IMG/VR virus record: IMGVR_UViG_3300042936_000811
Span: 1 to 64,000 of that record
DNA length: 64,000 bases
Direction: 5' to 3' (one strand)
Source: a virus
The translations under genes were made by a program, and so were the position numbers. Positions 1-9,614 of this stretch are shown here, one piece after another. Within the stretch, counting starts at the first letter, position 1, and every line of letters starts with the position of its first letter. The notes under the pieces are model-generated. The model was not told the DNA's origin, made no database searches, and was given only the letters and a program-made list of their open reading frames with translations.

Positions 1-925
1 TTCACCTGAAGTACCACTTAATCCGCTAGTTCCGCTTTCACCTGAAGTTCCACTTAATCCGCTAGTACCGCTCTCACCCGAAGTTCCATTCTCACCCGAA
101 GTTCCATTCTCACCTGATGTTCCATTCTCACCTGAAGTTCCATTCTCACCTGAAGTTCCGCTTTCACCTGAAGTTCCACTTAATCCGCTAGTTCCGCTTT
201 CACCTGAAGTTCCACTTAATCCGCTAGTACCGCTCTCACCTGAAGTACCGCTCTCACCTGAAGTTCCATTCTCACCTGAAGTTCCATTCTCACCTGAAGT
301 TCCATTCTCACCTGATGTTCCATTCTCTCCCGAAGTTCCGCTTTCACCTGAAGTTCCGCTTTCACCTGAAGTACCACTTAATCCGCTAGTACCGCTCTCA
401 CCCGAAGTTCCATTCTCTCCCGAAGTTCCATTCTCTCCCGAAGTTCCGCTTTCACCTGAAGTTCCACTTAATCCGCTAGTTCCGCTTTCACCTGAAGTTC
501 CACTTAATCCGCTAGTACCGCTCTCACCTGAAGTACCGCTCTCACCTGAAGTACCGCTCTCACCTGAAGTTCCATTCTCACCTGAAGTTCCATTCTCACC
601 TGATGTTCCATTCTCTCCCGAAGTTCCGCTTTCACCTGAAGTTCCGCTTTCACCTGAAGTACCACTTAATCCGCTAGTACCGCTCTCACCCGAAGTTCCA
701 TTCTCTCCCGAAGTTCCACTTTCACCCGAAGTTCCATTCTCTCCCGAAGTTCCATTCTCACCCGAAGTTCCATTCTCACCTGAAGTTCCATTCTCGCCTG
801 AAGTTCCATTCTCGCCTGAAGTTCCATTCTCGCCTGAAGTTCCATTCTCTCCTGAAGTTCCGCTTTCACCACTTGACCCTGAGGTTCCTGAAGTTCCTGA
901 AGTACCAGTTCCACCACCTGAGGTT
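1..925 (-). repeat. Gly-X-Y coding repeat, 9/18-bp period
   Basis: The DNA repeats with 9- and 18-bp periods encoding GTSGESG, GTSGENG and GTSGLSG. Larger blocks of about 60-240 bp recur nearly unchanged (for example the stretches around 1-180, 181-360 and 440-640), which suggests recent segmental duplication. Confidence 0.85.
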
Positions 926-1137
926 TTTAAGACTAAATCTAAGTCGGTAATACCACTAAGATACCAATATTCAACAATATCAGTTACTCCCGTTAAAATA
1001 CCCACAGTTAATCCAATATATCTATTTGCGGTAATAACACTGGTGTTAGCAAATGTTGTACTAGAATATGGCCCAAACCTACTATCTAATGGTTTTGGTG
1101 AAAAAGTTGTTAAATTATCATTTATTATAATACCCAT
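1..1137 (-). CDS. collagen-like fibre protein, 3' part outside window
   Basis: The minus-strand frame opens at ATG 1137 (MGIIINDNLTTFSPKP) and stays open to the window edge, so the C-terminus is missing. A head domain of about 70 residues is followed by Gly-X-Y triplets of the type GTS-GES, GTS-GEN and GTS-GLS. The start lies 4 nt after the stop of the upstream gene (1142-2305), so the two are probably co-transcribed. Phage collagen-like proteins are usually fibres or decorations; which applies here cannot be read from sequence. The repeat carries more Glu, Asn and Leu than the two giant collagen-like proteins further right. Confidence 0.8.
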   Translation of the reverse strand, partial: MGIIINDNLTTFSPKPLDSRFGPYSSTTFANTSVITANRYIGLTVGILTGVTDIVEYWYLSGITDLDLVLKTSGGGTGTSGTSGTSGSSGESGTSGENGTSGENGTSGENGTSGENGTSGENGTSGENGTSGENGTSGESGTSGENGTSGESGTSGLSGTSGESGTSGESGTSGENGTSGENGTSGENGTSGESGTSGESGTSGESGTSGLSGTSGESGTSGLSGTSGESGTSGENGTSGENGTSGESGTSGLSGTSGESGTSGESGTSGENGTSGENGTSGENGTSGENGTSGESGTSGESGTSGLSGTSGESGTSGLSGTSGESGTSGENGTSGENGTSGENGTSGENGTSGESGTSGLSGTSGESGTSGLSGTSGE

Positions 1138-1141
1138 ATCT

Positions 1142-2305
1142 TTAAGAATTTCTTAGTTGCATTACGCCCGTTGTAGTTGTTTGATAATTAGAAATATAAA
1201 TATCAAAATTTATGCTACTCCAGTAGCTGCTAGGACTTGTAACCGATTGAATTATCGGTGACCCAAATAAATTACCACTTCCACCAATACCACCACTATT
1301 CAATGAGTCAACAAACCAAACAGTTTTGTCAGTATAATTTGAAAAGTGAGCAAACCATAGATATTCGGACGATGCGGCGAATGTGATATTAATAGTTCCT
1401 GATGCGGAAGATAGAACTTTATTTGCCGAGTTTGCTTGTATTGCACTTGAGATACTACTTGCGTTTGGTAATGTACTTGATACCCCATAGAAAAATGGAT
1501 AGATACCTGTATACGTCACCACCGAAGTTGCAAAATTATTTGACGAGTCTTGAGGTGCGTTAGTACTTCTAACTAACGGGGTTCGAGTATCATTAACACC
1601 TTTATTATTTTTTTTAACAACTCCCGCAAGATAATTACCATCGGCATTATAAGTTGTTGTCGTAGACTGATTACCACCTGTTGGTGCTGGTATAGTATAA
1701 CTATCGGTATATGGGGATGGACTTATTGTGAATCCCGAATTTGGATTGTTTAAATCCGTATAACCGAATTGTGCTGGTATGTCTGTTGCCGATGAACTTG
1801 ATAATGTTGTGTCAGTTAAAATCGGTGTCCCATCTCTAAAAATCCTAAGTTGATTATAAATTCCTGCATCATTTTTAACCGCAGAAACCGTTATATTTGA
1901 GGTGAGATTTGACCCAACCTCAACAGTTGAATTTGATACACCTCCTATTGATATTGTTGGTATTGTATATGTTGGGGGTTCTGTCGGGAATAGTAACTCG
2001 TCAAACAACGAAACAAAAGTTTTACCCGATAATTGAGCAACGGTGGTTCCTCCTGATAATCCACCAACGGCACTTGCCATAGAAATCGTAGGGTCTAATA
2101 AGGTATTATAAGTTGTGTATAATACACCACCATCAACACCTAACCCCGTATTTGCCGAAATACTAATATTAGAACCCGTAAATGATGAAAAATATATTGC
2201 TTCAGTCCTTCCAGAACTTATAGGGTTATAATTAACGATTGCCAACAACGAGTCTGAATAACCTGTTGATGCTAAGGGGAGTGAGGATATTGGTAAATCT
2301 GCCAT
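1142..2305 (-). CDS. tail fibre / adhesin-like virion protein
   Basis: This is a 387-residue protein starting MADLPISSLPLAS, a type of start common in phage fibre proteins that opens a short attachment region. The remainder is rich in Ser, Thr, Asn and aromatic residues, with alternating beta-type segments and no signal peptide or membrane span. A candidate late promoter motif lies 8 nt upstream (2314-2321). It precedes a collagen-like fibre gene with a 4-nt gap. No named family is recognised; the fibre role is inferred from context and composition. Confidence 0.6.
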   Translation of the reverse strand: MADLPISSLPLASTGYSDSLLAIVNYNPISSGRTEAIYFSSFTGSNISISANTGLGVDGGVLYTTYNTLLDPTISMASAVGGLSGGTTVAQLSGKTFVSLFDELLFPTEPPTYTIPTISIGGVSNSTVEVGSNLTSNITVSAVKNDAGIYNQLRIFRDGTPILTDTTLSSSSATDIPAQFGYTDLNNPNSGFTISPSPYTDSYTIPAPTGGNQSTTTTYNADGNYLAGVVKKNNKGVNDTRTPLVRSTNAPQDSSNNFATSVVTYTGIYPFFYGVSSTLPNASSISSAIQANSANKVLSSASGTINITFAASSEYLWFAHFSNYTDKTVWFVDSLNSGGIGGSGNLFGSPIIQSVTSPSSYWSSINFDIYISNYQTTTTGVMQLRNS

Positions 2306-2313
2306 AGTTTAGT

Positions 2314-2321
2314 TATAAATA
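2314..2321 (-). promoter_or_regulatory. candidate late motif TATTTATA
   Basis: The coding strand reads AATATTTATAACT, 8 nt upstream of the start at 2305. It belongs to the family of TATTTAT motifs found before virion genes in this window. Confidence 0.5.
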
Positions 2322-2345
2322 TTATACTTTAGATTATTGTGTTTA

Positions 2346-2939
2346 TTATGTAATGATTATTCTACCCCCATTTTCTTGTAAGATTAGGAATAAATCTTCT
2401 TGTGATAGGTAGTTACTCCCTGTTGTTGGTGTAGGTGTCGGAGTTGGCGTTGGTCCAGGTGGTGTAGGTGTAGGACATGTGTTATTAATACAAGGTAAAC
2501 CAATAGTAATTGTAACATCAGACCCCGCAACTGGTTGACTACCACAATAATAAACCGAAGTTCCTGAATATACCACAGTGTTTAATATAGTACCATCACA
2601 CTGTGTTAAACTAATTGGGTAATTTAGATTACCATATAAATTGTTAAATCCAATACAATCACAATCACCATGTGTTGGTGATGGTGTCGGTGTTGGTGTT
2701 GGTGTCGGTGTTGGTGTGGGAGTAATACAAGATATTATTTGGAAATAATCACACGACGTACTATCGGTTACTTTTAATATTATTTGGGCTGCAGGTTGTA
2801 ATAATGTTGGTACTGTAACGGTAATTGGAGCTGAAGAAACACCTGTCGCAACTACATAGCAATAAGTTAACGTAACATCACAAATTGTAATGGTATACGG
2901 ACTAACACCAGTAAACGAAAGTATTTCAATTGATTGCAT
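2346..2939 (-). CDS. small tail-type protein with Thr-Pro linkers
   Basis: The 197-residue protein has an N-terminal beta-rich module of about 75 residues (MQSIEILSFTG, ending DYFQIISC) and a (TP)n linker. A second Cys-containing module (DCDCIGFNNLYGN) follows, then a second TP linker and a short tail, YLSQEDLFLILQENGG. The first module matches the 100-residue protein at 30988-31290 in length, cysteine positions and start, so both starts support each other. The function is unknown; the setting among fibre genes suggests a virion surface component. Confidence 0.65.
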   Translation of the reverse strand: MQSIEILSFTGVSPYTITICDVTLTYCYVVATGVSSAPITVTVPTLLQPAAQIILKVTDSTSCDYFQIISCITPTPTPTPTPTPTPSPTHGDCDCIGFNNLYGNLNYPISLTQCDGTILNTVVYSGTSVYYCGSQPVAGSDVTITIGLPCINNTCPTPTPPGPTPTPTPTPTTGSNYLSQEDLFLILQENGGRIIIT

Positions 2940-2942
2940 TAC

Positions 2943-2950
2943 TATAAATA
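2943..2950 (-). promoter_or_regulatory. candidate late motif TATTTATA
   Basis: The coding strand reads TATATTTATAGTA, only 3 nt before the start at 2939. A second copy (TCTATTTATGG, 2969-2977) lies about 30 nt further upstream and would leave a normal leader. Confidence 0.5.
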
Positions 2951-3031
2951 TACACCTGAACGGTTTACCATAAATAGATAATTAACTAAACTTGGGGTAT
3001 AATTTTTGAGTTTTTATTTTATATTTTACTT

Positions 3032-3973
3032 ATGAAAAAAATATGTCTTGATTTATCGGAAGCAAAGGCAATCGGGGATACCCTTTGCTCAACCCCCGTA
3101 CTTAGAAAACTACATCAATCATATGACTCAAAAGTTACCGTTGTAACTAATTTCCCTGAATTATTTAAAAATCATCCTTTGGTTGAAAAGGTTTACCACT
3201 CGAATTCGGTTAATTTAGATTTCATTAAATCTAATTTTATAACTCATAATTCATTTTATGAGAATGGACAAAAAAATAACCGAGGAGTTGAGTTTAAACA
3301 TAACCGTATTGACATTAGACAATATCACGCAATTAAACTTGGTTTTATGTTAACCAAAGATGAAATGAATATTGATTATATTCCTGATGAGTATGAACCA
3401 ATTAAAGGATTACCTGAGAAATATGTACTAATACACCCCGTCCAAAATTGGCCAAGCAGAACTTGGGATGCGGTTAAATGGATGGAATTAAGTAAAAAAT
3501 TAAACGACCATAATATTAGTGTAATTTCAGTTGGTAAAGACTCAAGTGAGGTTGGATTTTTTAATGTTAAAAAACCAATTTTTAATTTTGAGATTAAAAA
3601 TGGCCTTAATTTAATGAATAAAACCACATTAAGTCAATCGTGGCATTTAATTAATAAATCATTGTGTTTTGTCACAATGGATTCAGGATTACTTCATTTA
3701 GCAGGAACAACTGATTCAGAAATCATTCAATTAGGAAGTTCTATCAATTACGAATTTAGAGCCCCATATCGAAATAATTCACAAGAATATAAATACCATT
3801 ATGTTGGTGGTGGTTGTAGTCTGTTTTGTGGTTCAGATATAAAATACGGAGTTAAAGAATGGGGGGATATCCAAGGGGTACCACCTTTAATTAATTGTTT
3901 AGAAAATAAACCAACATTTGAGTGCCATCCCTCAGTTGAGCAAGTGTTTAATAAAATTTTAGAAATTATATGA
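3032..3973 (+). CDS. GT9 (heptosyltransferase-like) glycosyltransferase
   Basis: The 313-residue GT-B protein has an N-terminal GDTLCSTPVLRKL segment (15-27), as in heptosyltransferases of family 9. A donor-side HPVQNWPSRTWDAVKW segment lies near 135-150 and the TMDSGLLHLAG motif near 215-224. Four cysteines near the C-terminus (C262, C266, C289, C298, the last in FECH) resemble the metal finger of autotransporter heptosyltransferases and recur in the gene at 11270. It is the first gene of a nine-gene plus-strand run and overlaps the next by 4 nt. The acceptor is unknown. Confidence 0.75.
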   Translation: MKKICLDLSEAKAIGDTLCSTPVLRKLHQSYDSKVTVVTNFPELFKNHPLVEKVYHSNSVNLDFIKSNFITHNSFYENGQKNNRGVEFKHNRIDIRQYHAIKLGFMLTKDEMNIDYIPDEYEPIKGLPEKYVLIHPVQNWPSRTWDAVKWMELSKKLNDHNISVISVGKDSSEVGFFNVKKPIFNFEIKNGLNLMNKTTLSQSWHLINKSLCFVTMDSGLLHLAGTTDSEIIQLGSSINYEFRAPYRNNSQEYKYHYVGGGCSLFCGSDIKYGVKEWGDIQGVPPLINCLENKPTFECHPSVEQVFNKILEII

Positions 3974-4995
3974 AAATAGGAATATTACTTTCCGCATACA
4001 ACTCCGAAGAATATATTGATGAGTGTTTACGTCCTTGGATAAACTTAAAAAATGAATTAGACATTACTATTGGTTGTAATAGTGGTATGTACCAGGAATA
4101 TATTAATTTTGGATTTAAACCAAAGAATAAAGAGACTCTAACTAAATTAATAAATTATGAATTAGACTTTTTAATCACCACAGGAATGAAATCATTGTTT
4201 GGTGAAAATGAGAGTAAGAATAATGTTTTACATGTCTTAAAGAATAATTGTGATTTAGTTTGGATTGTGGATTCTGATGAGTTTTACACCGAAGACGAAA
4301 TTAGAAATATTTTAAATTTTATTCAGGAAACACCTCAATACGATTGGTATTCGGTTAACCTTAAAAATTACACATTTACAAAACAGTTATGGGTGGATGG
4401 TTTCTGTCCACCAAGAATTTTTAGAACCAATAGGAATGGAGGGATAACTCATTTTTATTTTGACAACCATATCTTATATAACGATGGTGAAACTTTTGAA
4501 TCTAAACCAACAATTTCGATACCAAGAGATATTGCATGGGTTAAACATTATTCTTGGTTAAATGAGGATAGTAGGTCTAAAGAAAAAATCAGTTACCAAC
4601 AACAAAGATTTGTCGGTGGTTGTTCATTTATTTGGGACGATAAAACCAACTCTTTAAAATATTCAGAAAACTTTTACGAAAGTCGTGGTTTGGAAAAACC
4701 AATTTTACACGAATCAATTGATATCTCCTCAAATGAATTTACAATTGATTTTATTAGAAATGAGAATAAATTTTATATTAAAAATATAACTAAACCACAA
4801 TCACTAAATTTTAGATTTTTTGATGGACAGACAGGGGACCAAATTTATGAAACATTTTTAAACATTCTACCCAAAACAACTTATTTTGTGTGGCCGTCAT
4901 CAATTATATTTCACGAAATTAATGAGTTCAAAAAATTCAGAGTTGAGGTGACATTAAACAAACAAATAATCCATAACGAATTTATACACATATAA
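3970..4995 (+). CDS. GT2-type (GT-A) glycosyltransferase with C-terminal beta domain
   Basis: The protein opens with MKIGILLSAYNSEEYIDECL, a GT2-like N-terminus, and carries a DxD-type metal/nucleotide site in VWIVDSDEFY (about residues 96-105). A WVKHYSWLNE segment lies near 190. After about residue 250 a separate beta-rich domain of some 85 residues follows; similar modules occur in five neighbouring enzymes. The start overlaps the previous stop by 4 nt, indicating translational coupling. The sugar and acceptor cannot be inferred. Confidence 0.7.
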   Translation: MKIGILLSAYNSEEYIDECLRPWINLKNELDITIGCNSGMYQEYINFGFKPKNKETLTKLINYELDFLITTGMKSLFGENESKNNVLHVLKNNCDLVWIVDSDEFYTEDEIRNILNFIQETPQYDWYSVNLKNYTFTKQLWVDGFCPPRIFRTNRNGGITHFYFDNHILYNDGETFESKPTISIPRDIAWVKHYSWLNEDSRSKEKISYQQQRFVGGCSFIWDDKTNSLKYSENFYESRGLEKPILHESIDISSNEFTIDFIRNENKFYIKNITKPQSLNFRFFDGQTGDQIYETFLNILPKTTYFVWPSSIIFHEINEFKKFRVEVTLNKQIIHNEFIHI

Positions 4996-4996
4996 T

Positions 4997-5950
4997 ATGA
5001 ATAATATTTTTACAGTAACTAATATTGAAGAGAATGGTATAATCCATTTTGACTTTAATGGTGATGACATAAAAGAAATATACGAGGTCTCAATTATTGA
5101 TAACAATACGGGATTAACCGTACATAAATCAAACATGGGGTTACGAAAAGGAACCAATTGGTGGATATCGACTGGTGAATCTAACGCAAAAAGACTTAGA
5201 AACATAACCTTATCCATTATGTATGGTGACCTACAATATTCTCAGGAATTAAAACTATTTGGTCAAAATAGATTTTTAGTAATTAACTCAAAACAAGTTA
5301 AATTATCTCACTTGGGGGATGATTTATTTCCAATTGTTACTGAGATTTTTTACGATAAAGTATATGAGAGGGATTTTGTTAGACTTAGCATCAATGATAC
5401 GGTTGTTGATATTGGGGCGAATTACGGAGTATTCTCATTATACTCACAAATGTTTAACCCATCTAACGTTTATGCGGTAGAACCTCTTAAGGCTACATTT
5501 AAAAGTATGAAAAAGAATCTTTCCGAACACGGAGTAACTTGTATTAATAAGGCGGTTAGTAATGAGAATGGGTTTGAGAAATTTATGATAACCGAAGTTA
5601 ATGGTAATAATTTTTCACAAAAAAACGAAAGTGGGTTTCACCCATCAACAGTGATTGGTGAAGAGATTGTTGAGACTATCACTATTAACCAATTAATTTC
5701 TGACTACGATATCGACAGAATTGATTTTTTAAAAGTTGATTGTGAAGGTGGTGAGTTGGATTTATTCCGAACAATTGATAAAGAATATTTACAAAATAAT
5801 ATTGGTAAAATTGCAATGGAATACCACTCAAAAGAAATTTACGATGAAGTTTTAGATATACTAAAATCAAACAACTTTATAATTGAGGATACTTTAGGGT
5901 CTAACGATATCGGATTAATTTACGCATATAATATTAATTTAATAAAATAA
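4997..5950 (+). CDS. FkbM-family methyltransferase with N-terminal beta domain
   Basis: Residues 1-90 form a beta-rich module like those at the ends of neighbouring glycosyltransferases. The class I SAM-dependent domain follows, with motif I VVDIGANYGVFSL (136-148), an acidic VEP segment for motif II and DFLKVDCEGGELDLF further on. FkbM enzymes make O-methyl groups, often on sugars, so this protein may cap or modify glycans built by the cluster. It shares one base with the next gene (TAATG). Confidence 0.8.
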   Translation: MNNIFTVTNIEENGIIHFDFNGDDIKEIYEVSIIDNNTGLTVHKSNMGLRKGTNWWISTGESNAKRLRNITLSIMYGDLQYSQELKLFGQNRFLVINSKQVKLSHLGDDLFPIVTEIFYDKVYERDFVRLSINDTVVDIGANYGVFSLYSQMFNPSNVYAVEPLKATFKSMKKNLSEHGVTCINKAVSNENGFEKFMITEVNGNNFSQKNESGFHPSTVIGEEIVETITINQLISDYDIDRIDFLKVDCEGGELDLFRTIDKEYLQNNIGKIAMEYHSKEIYDEVLDILKSNNFIIEDTLGSNDIGLIYAYNINLIK

Positions 5951-8637
5951 TGAAAAAGAAAAAAATATTAGTTGTTTCTCCTCATTTAAGTACTGGAGGA
6001 GCGCCTCAAGTCACATTAAATAAAATACAATTAATTAACAATGAATATGAAATCAAATGTGTTGAGTACGCATTTGTTGCTTGGACGTTTGTCGTTCAAA
6101 GAAATCAAATACAAGAATTACTTGGTGATAATTTCCATTCTTTAGGGGAAGATAAAAACGAGTTAATTAGAATTGTTAATGAGTTTAAACCTGATGTTGT
6201 TAGTATGGAAGAATTTCCTGAATTTTTCATGGATGATTCTGTCACAAAAGAATTATATAGGGAAGATAGGGAATACACAATATTTGAAACCACACATGAT
6301 TCTAGTTTTTCTGTTTCACATAAAAGATGGTTCCCCGATAAATTTATATTCGTAAGTGCGTATAACGCATTTAGATATTCTATATATGATATTCCGTATG
6401 ACATTGTTGAATACCCTGTAGACTATAAAGAAAAAAATAAAAAACAAAACCAAGAATTATTAGATTTAGACCCAACATATAAACATGTTTTAAATGTTGG
6501 ATTGTTCACGGCAAGAAAAAATCAATCCTATATTTTTGACATCGCACATAAATTAAAGGATTATAAAATAAAATTTCATTTTTTGGGTAATCAGGCCGAA
6601 AACTTCCAATCATATTGGGGTCCGTTGATTAAAAATAAACCTGATAACTGCGTTGTTTGGGGAGAAAGAAAAGACGTACAATCATTTATTGAAGCGTCGG
6701 ACTTATTCTTGTTTCCTTCAAAAGGTGACAGAAACAATAAAGAATTAAACCCAATCGCCTTAAAAGAGGCTTTGGAGTATAGAATCCCAATGATGATGTA
6801 TAACTTGGATGTTTATTGTGGAAAATACGATAAGTACGAAAATATAACATTTTTAACAGGAGATATTAATCATGATACATCAAAATTACTATCATTATTA
6901 AATCCTTATAAAGAAAAATATGATAATAATGAGTTAGTTATTGTTGGTACTTATCCGAATACTAAATCACGAGAAAAATTAACTATCGAATGTATTAAGT
7001 CTGTTAAAAAATTAGGTCGAAAAGTAATGTTGGTTTCTCATTATCCAGTGTCGAACGATATTCAAAAAATGGTCGACTATTATATTTTTGATTCAAATAA
7101 CCCAACAACAGAACATTCTTATTATACTAAGTTTTATAATTATAAATCAGAGTTTGATGTTGAGATTAACATTAACGGATTAAAAGATACTAACCAATCA
7201 TTACCTGTTTTAACTAATTTAATTAATGGGTTTAAATCCGCAAAAGATTTTAATTTTAATAAAGTATTTTACATAACCTACGATGTTATATTACATCATG
7301 ATGATATTGAATATGTTAATCAATCATTTAAATTGTTGGATGAAAAAGACGCATTCTTATGTACTTTACCTACGGCGTTTAATGTTGGTATTGAGACTAC
7401 CGCAATGACGTTTAAAACTGATTTCTTTTTAGAAAAATTTTCACATATAATAACTAAAGAAATTTACAAATCAGAATGTAGAATAAATAATTGTCAAAAC
7501 TTCTTAGAGGATTTCTTTTATAAGAAATTAATTCACGAACCAACAGTTAATGTCATTACAAATGATAGTCATACATTCTTAATTAATTCAGGTAAAGGAG
7601 TCTCATCTAATTCAGAATACTATTCTATATTACCAATTATTAATAACGAGAATAAATGGGTGTTTTATTTCTACACATATAATATTGATGACAGAACAGT
7701 TAGTGTTGAGATTAATAAAAATAACGAAACCATTTATTCTAAATCATTTAATATTCTACAAACCCGAGAATTCTTAAAAGAAATTGACTACGATGGAGTT
7801 CCAATAGAGATTAAGTTAACCTTTTTTGAGGGTGGAGTTCAATATAAATCAGAATCTTACATATTAAATAATGAAACAATAATTAGTTACAAAAATAATG
7901 GATGGTTTAAGTATAAACGATTACCTAAAATTAAATTAGTTCATTTACAAACAACAAATAACGATGAGAGAGAAATCTTATCAAGAGAGTCGTTACAACA
8001 AGTATCAAAATACGGTATTGAATATGTTTTACATACAAATGAACTATACAAATCTATACCTCCATCACATAATTGTGTTAGACCACAATGTGTGTCTATG
8101 GAACTTTTTGATGAAGAGACAACAAACCGACTAGGTACTGCACTAACACCAGCACATTACGGATGTTTTGAATCATTTAAAAATGGTATTATATCTGAAT
8201 TCGATAAAGATTTGGATTTCTTAATTGTTTGTGAGGGAGACTGTTTAATTGAGGTCCCTATTGAGGAATTCATTGATAAAGTTAAACAAGTGTGTGATAC
8301 CGTTATCGAATCGGACATACAATATTTTTCATTTGGGGACACTAAAACATTAGACTTCGCTTGGCATCAATCAAATGTGATTAAAGAAATCCCGAACCAA
8401 GACTTGTTGTTTATTACTGATAAAATTATTGGGTTACAATGTATTATGTTCCCAAGAAAAACTAGAGAATTCTTATACGAACAATTACGTAATCATAAGT
8501 GGGATTGTGCTGACTCATATTTCAACCTTATTTTTATCGAACATGGGTTAAATATGGGTATTCTAAAAAACAGAATTACAACTCAAGCTGATGGAGTGTC
8601 ATTAATCGATAAGGAATTTAAAACATTTATTAAGTAA
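5950..8637 (+). CDS. multidomain glycosyltransferase (GT4 + unnamed domain + GT25-like)
   Basis: This 895-residue protein joins at least three units. Residues 1-330 look like GT4 (VVSPHLSTGGAPQVTLNK; LNVGLFTARKNQ; NPIALKEALEYRIPMM). Residues about 331-560 carry the VGTYPNT...LVSHYPVS domain that recurs in the genes at 8637 and 10279. A beta module lies near 565-645. The C-terminus resembles GT25/LPS transferases (LTPAHYGCFESFKNGI, then LIVCEGDCLI). Such fusions suggest sequential sugar addition by one polypeptide. One-base overlaps on both sides imply coupling. Confidence 0.7.
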   Translation: MKKKKILVVSPHLSTGGAPQVTLNKIQLINNEYEIKCVEYAFVAWTFVVQRNQIQELLGDNFHSLGEDKNELIRIVNEFKPDVVSMEEFPEFFMDDSVTKELYREDREYTIFETTHDSSFSVSHKRWFPDKFIFVSAYNAFRYSIYDIPYDIVEYPVDYKEKNKKQNQELLDLDPTYKHVLNVGLFTARKNQSYIFDIAHKLKDYKIKFHFLGNQAENFQSYWGPLIKNKPDNCVVWGERKDVQSFIEASDLFLFPSKGDRNNKELNPIALKEALEYRIPMMMYNLDVYCGKYDKYENITFLTGDINHDTSKLLSLLNPYKEKYDNNELVIVGTYPNTKSREKLTIECIKSVKKLGRKVMLVSHYPVSNDIQKMVDYYIFDSNNPTTEHSYYTKFYNYKSEFDVEININGLKDTNQSLPVLTNLINGFKSAKDFNFNKVFYITYDVILHHDDIEYVNQSFKLLDEKDAFLCTLPTAFNVGIETTAMTFKTDFFLEKFSHIITKEIYKSECRINNCQNFLEDFFYKKLIHEPTVNVITNDSHTFLINSGKGVSSNSEYYSILPIINNENKWVFYFYTYNIDDRTVSVEINKNNETIYSKSFNILQTREFLKEIDYDGVPIEIKLTFFEGGVQYKSESYILNNETIISYKNNGWFKYKRLPKIKLVHLQTTNNDEREILSRESLQQVSKYGIEYVLHTNELYKSIPPSHNCVRPQCVSMELFDEETTNRLGTALTPAHYGCFESFKNGIISEFDKDLDFLIVCEGDCLIEVPIEEFIDKVKQVCDTVIESDIQYFSFGDTKTLDFAWHQSNVIKEIPNQDLLFITDKIIGLQCIMFPRKTREFLYEQLRNHKWDCADSYFNLIFIEHGLNMGILKNRITTQADGVSLIDKEFKTFIK

Positions 8638-9614
8638 TGAAAAAATTAATAGTTATCGGAGCATACCCGAATACACCAAAAAAAGAACAAGTTCTAATTA
8701 ATGAAATAAACTCATTAAAAAATAGTGGTTTTGATTTTATGTTAGTTAGTCATTACCCTGTATCAATTGAATTACAATCAATGGTTGAGTATTATATTTA
8801 CGATAAAAACCAAACTTTAACACCATTAGATAAATCACCGTATTATTGGTTTAAAACCGACTCTTTTTTCTTAAGGGTTAATAACTCAAGACATTCGTTA
8901 CCGATTTGTCAAAATATGTTTAACGCATTTAAATTTGCCGATATAAAAAAATACGATTTTGTTTATTTTATTGAGAATGATAATTTATTCTCGGAAAATG
9001 ATGTTACAAAATTAAATCAATTGGTTGATACTATGGTTGAGGAAAGAAAGAAATGTATTTTCTTTAAACCTGAGGGGTATAGAGATAGTGGGTCTTATGT
9101 TTATGAGACACAACTATTCGGGATTACACCTTCCTACTTTAATGAAATTTTAAAATTACCTGTCACAGAAAATGAGTGGTACGAACACTTAATGCCGTTA
9201 ACATTAGAGTTGGCGTTTTTCCAAAAATTACAACATTATGAGCATGAGTTTTTAATAATCAACGAACACTCAAGTGAGTATTTTAATGAAAGTGATATTA
9301 ATTTATTTAGGGTTGAGAATTTTATGATTGAGGTATTACATAACGTTAAAGACCCATCAACACCAATATTATATTGTCACAGTGGTGTCAGAAATTCATA
9401 TGAATATCGAGTCGTTGTTAAAATGAATAATAAAGTCATTACAGATAAAATTGTTTATCCTACACATTGGTTTTATATACCACTATCTTTAAGAGACGAT
9501 AAATTAATAATTGAGGTGTACGAAAATGATACAATAGAATATGTGAAAACATTAGTATTAAATGAGGATAGTTTAGAACAAATAAAAGAAAAAGGATTAA
9601 TTGAATTTAATTAA
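8637..9614 (+). CDS. glycosyltransferase-like protein, VGAYPNT/SHYP family
   Basis: The 325-residue protein begins IVIGAYPNTPKKEQ and contains LVSHYPVSIELQSMVEYYIYD, closely paralogous to the middle of the preceding 895-residue protein. FVYFIENDNLFSEND (about 110-124) could be a DxD-like site of a GT-A fold. The last 85 residues are a beta module shared with neighbours. No named family is recognised; sugar transfer is inferred from context. Confidence 0.55.
   Translation: MKKLIVIGAYPNTPKKEQVLINEINSLKNSGFDFMLVSHYPVSIELQSMVEYYIYDKNQTLTPLDKSPYYWFKTDSFFLRVNNSRHSLPICQNMFNAFKFADIKKYDFVYFIENDNLFSENDVTKLNQLVDTMVEERKKCIFFKPEGYRDSGSYVYETQLFGITPSYFNEILKLPVTENEWYEHLMPLTLELAFFQKLQHYEHEFLIINEHSSEYFNESDINLFRVENFMIEVLHNVKDPSTPILYCHSGVRNSYEYRVVVKMNNKVITDKIVYPTHWFYIPLSLRDDKLIIEVYENDTIEYVKTLVLNEDSLEQIKEKGLIEFN

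Noticed and set aside
1-925. CRISPR-like regular repeats
   Set aside because: The repeats are continuous 9/18-bp coding repeats without unique spacers of constant length.
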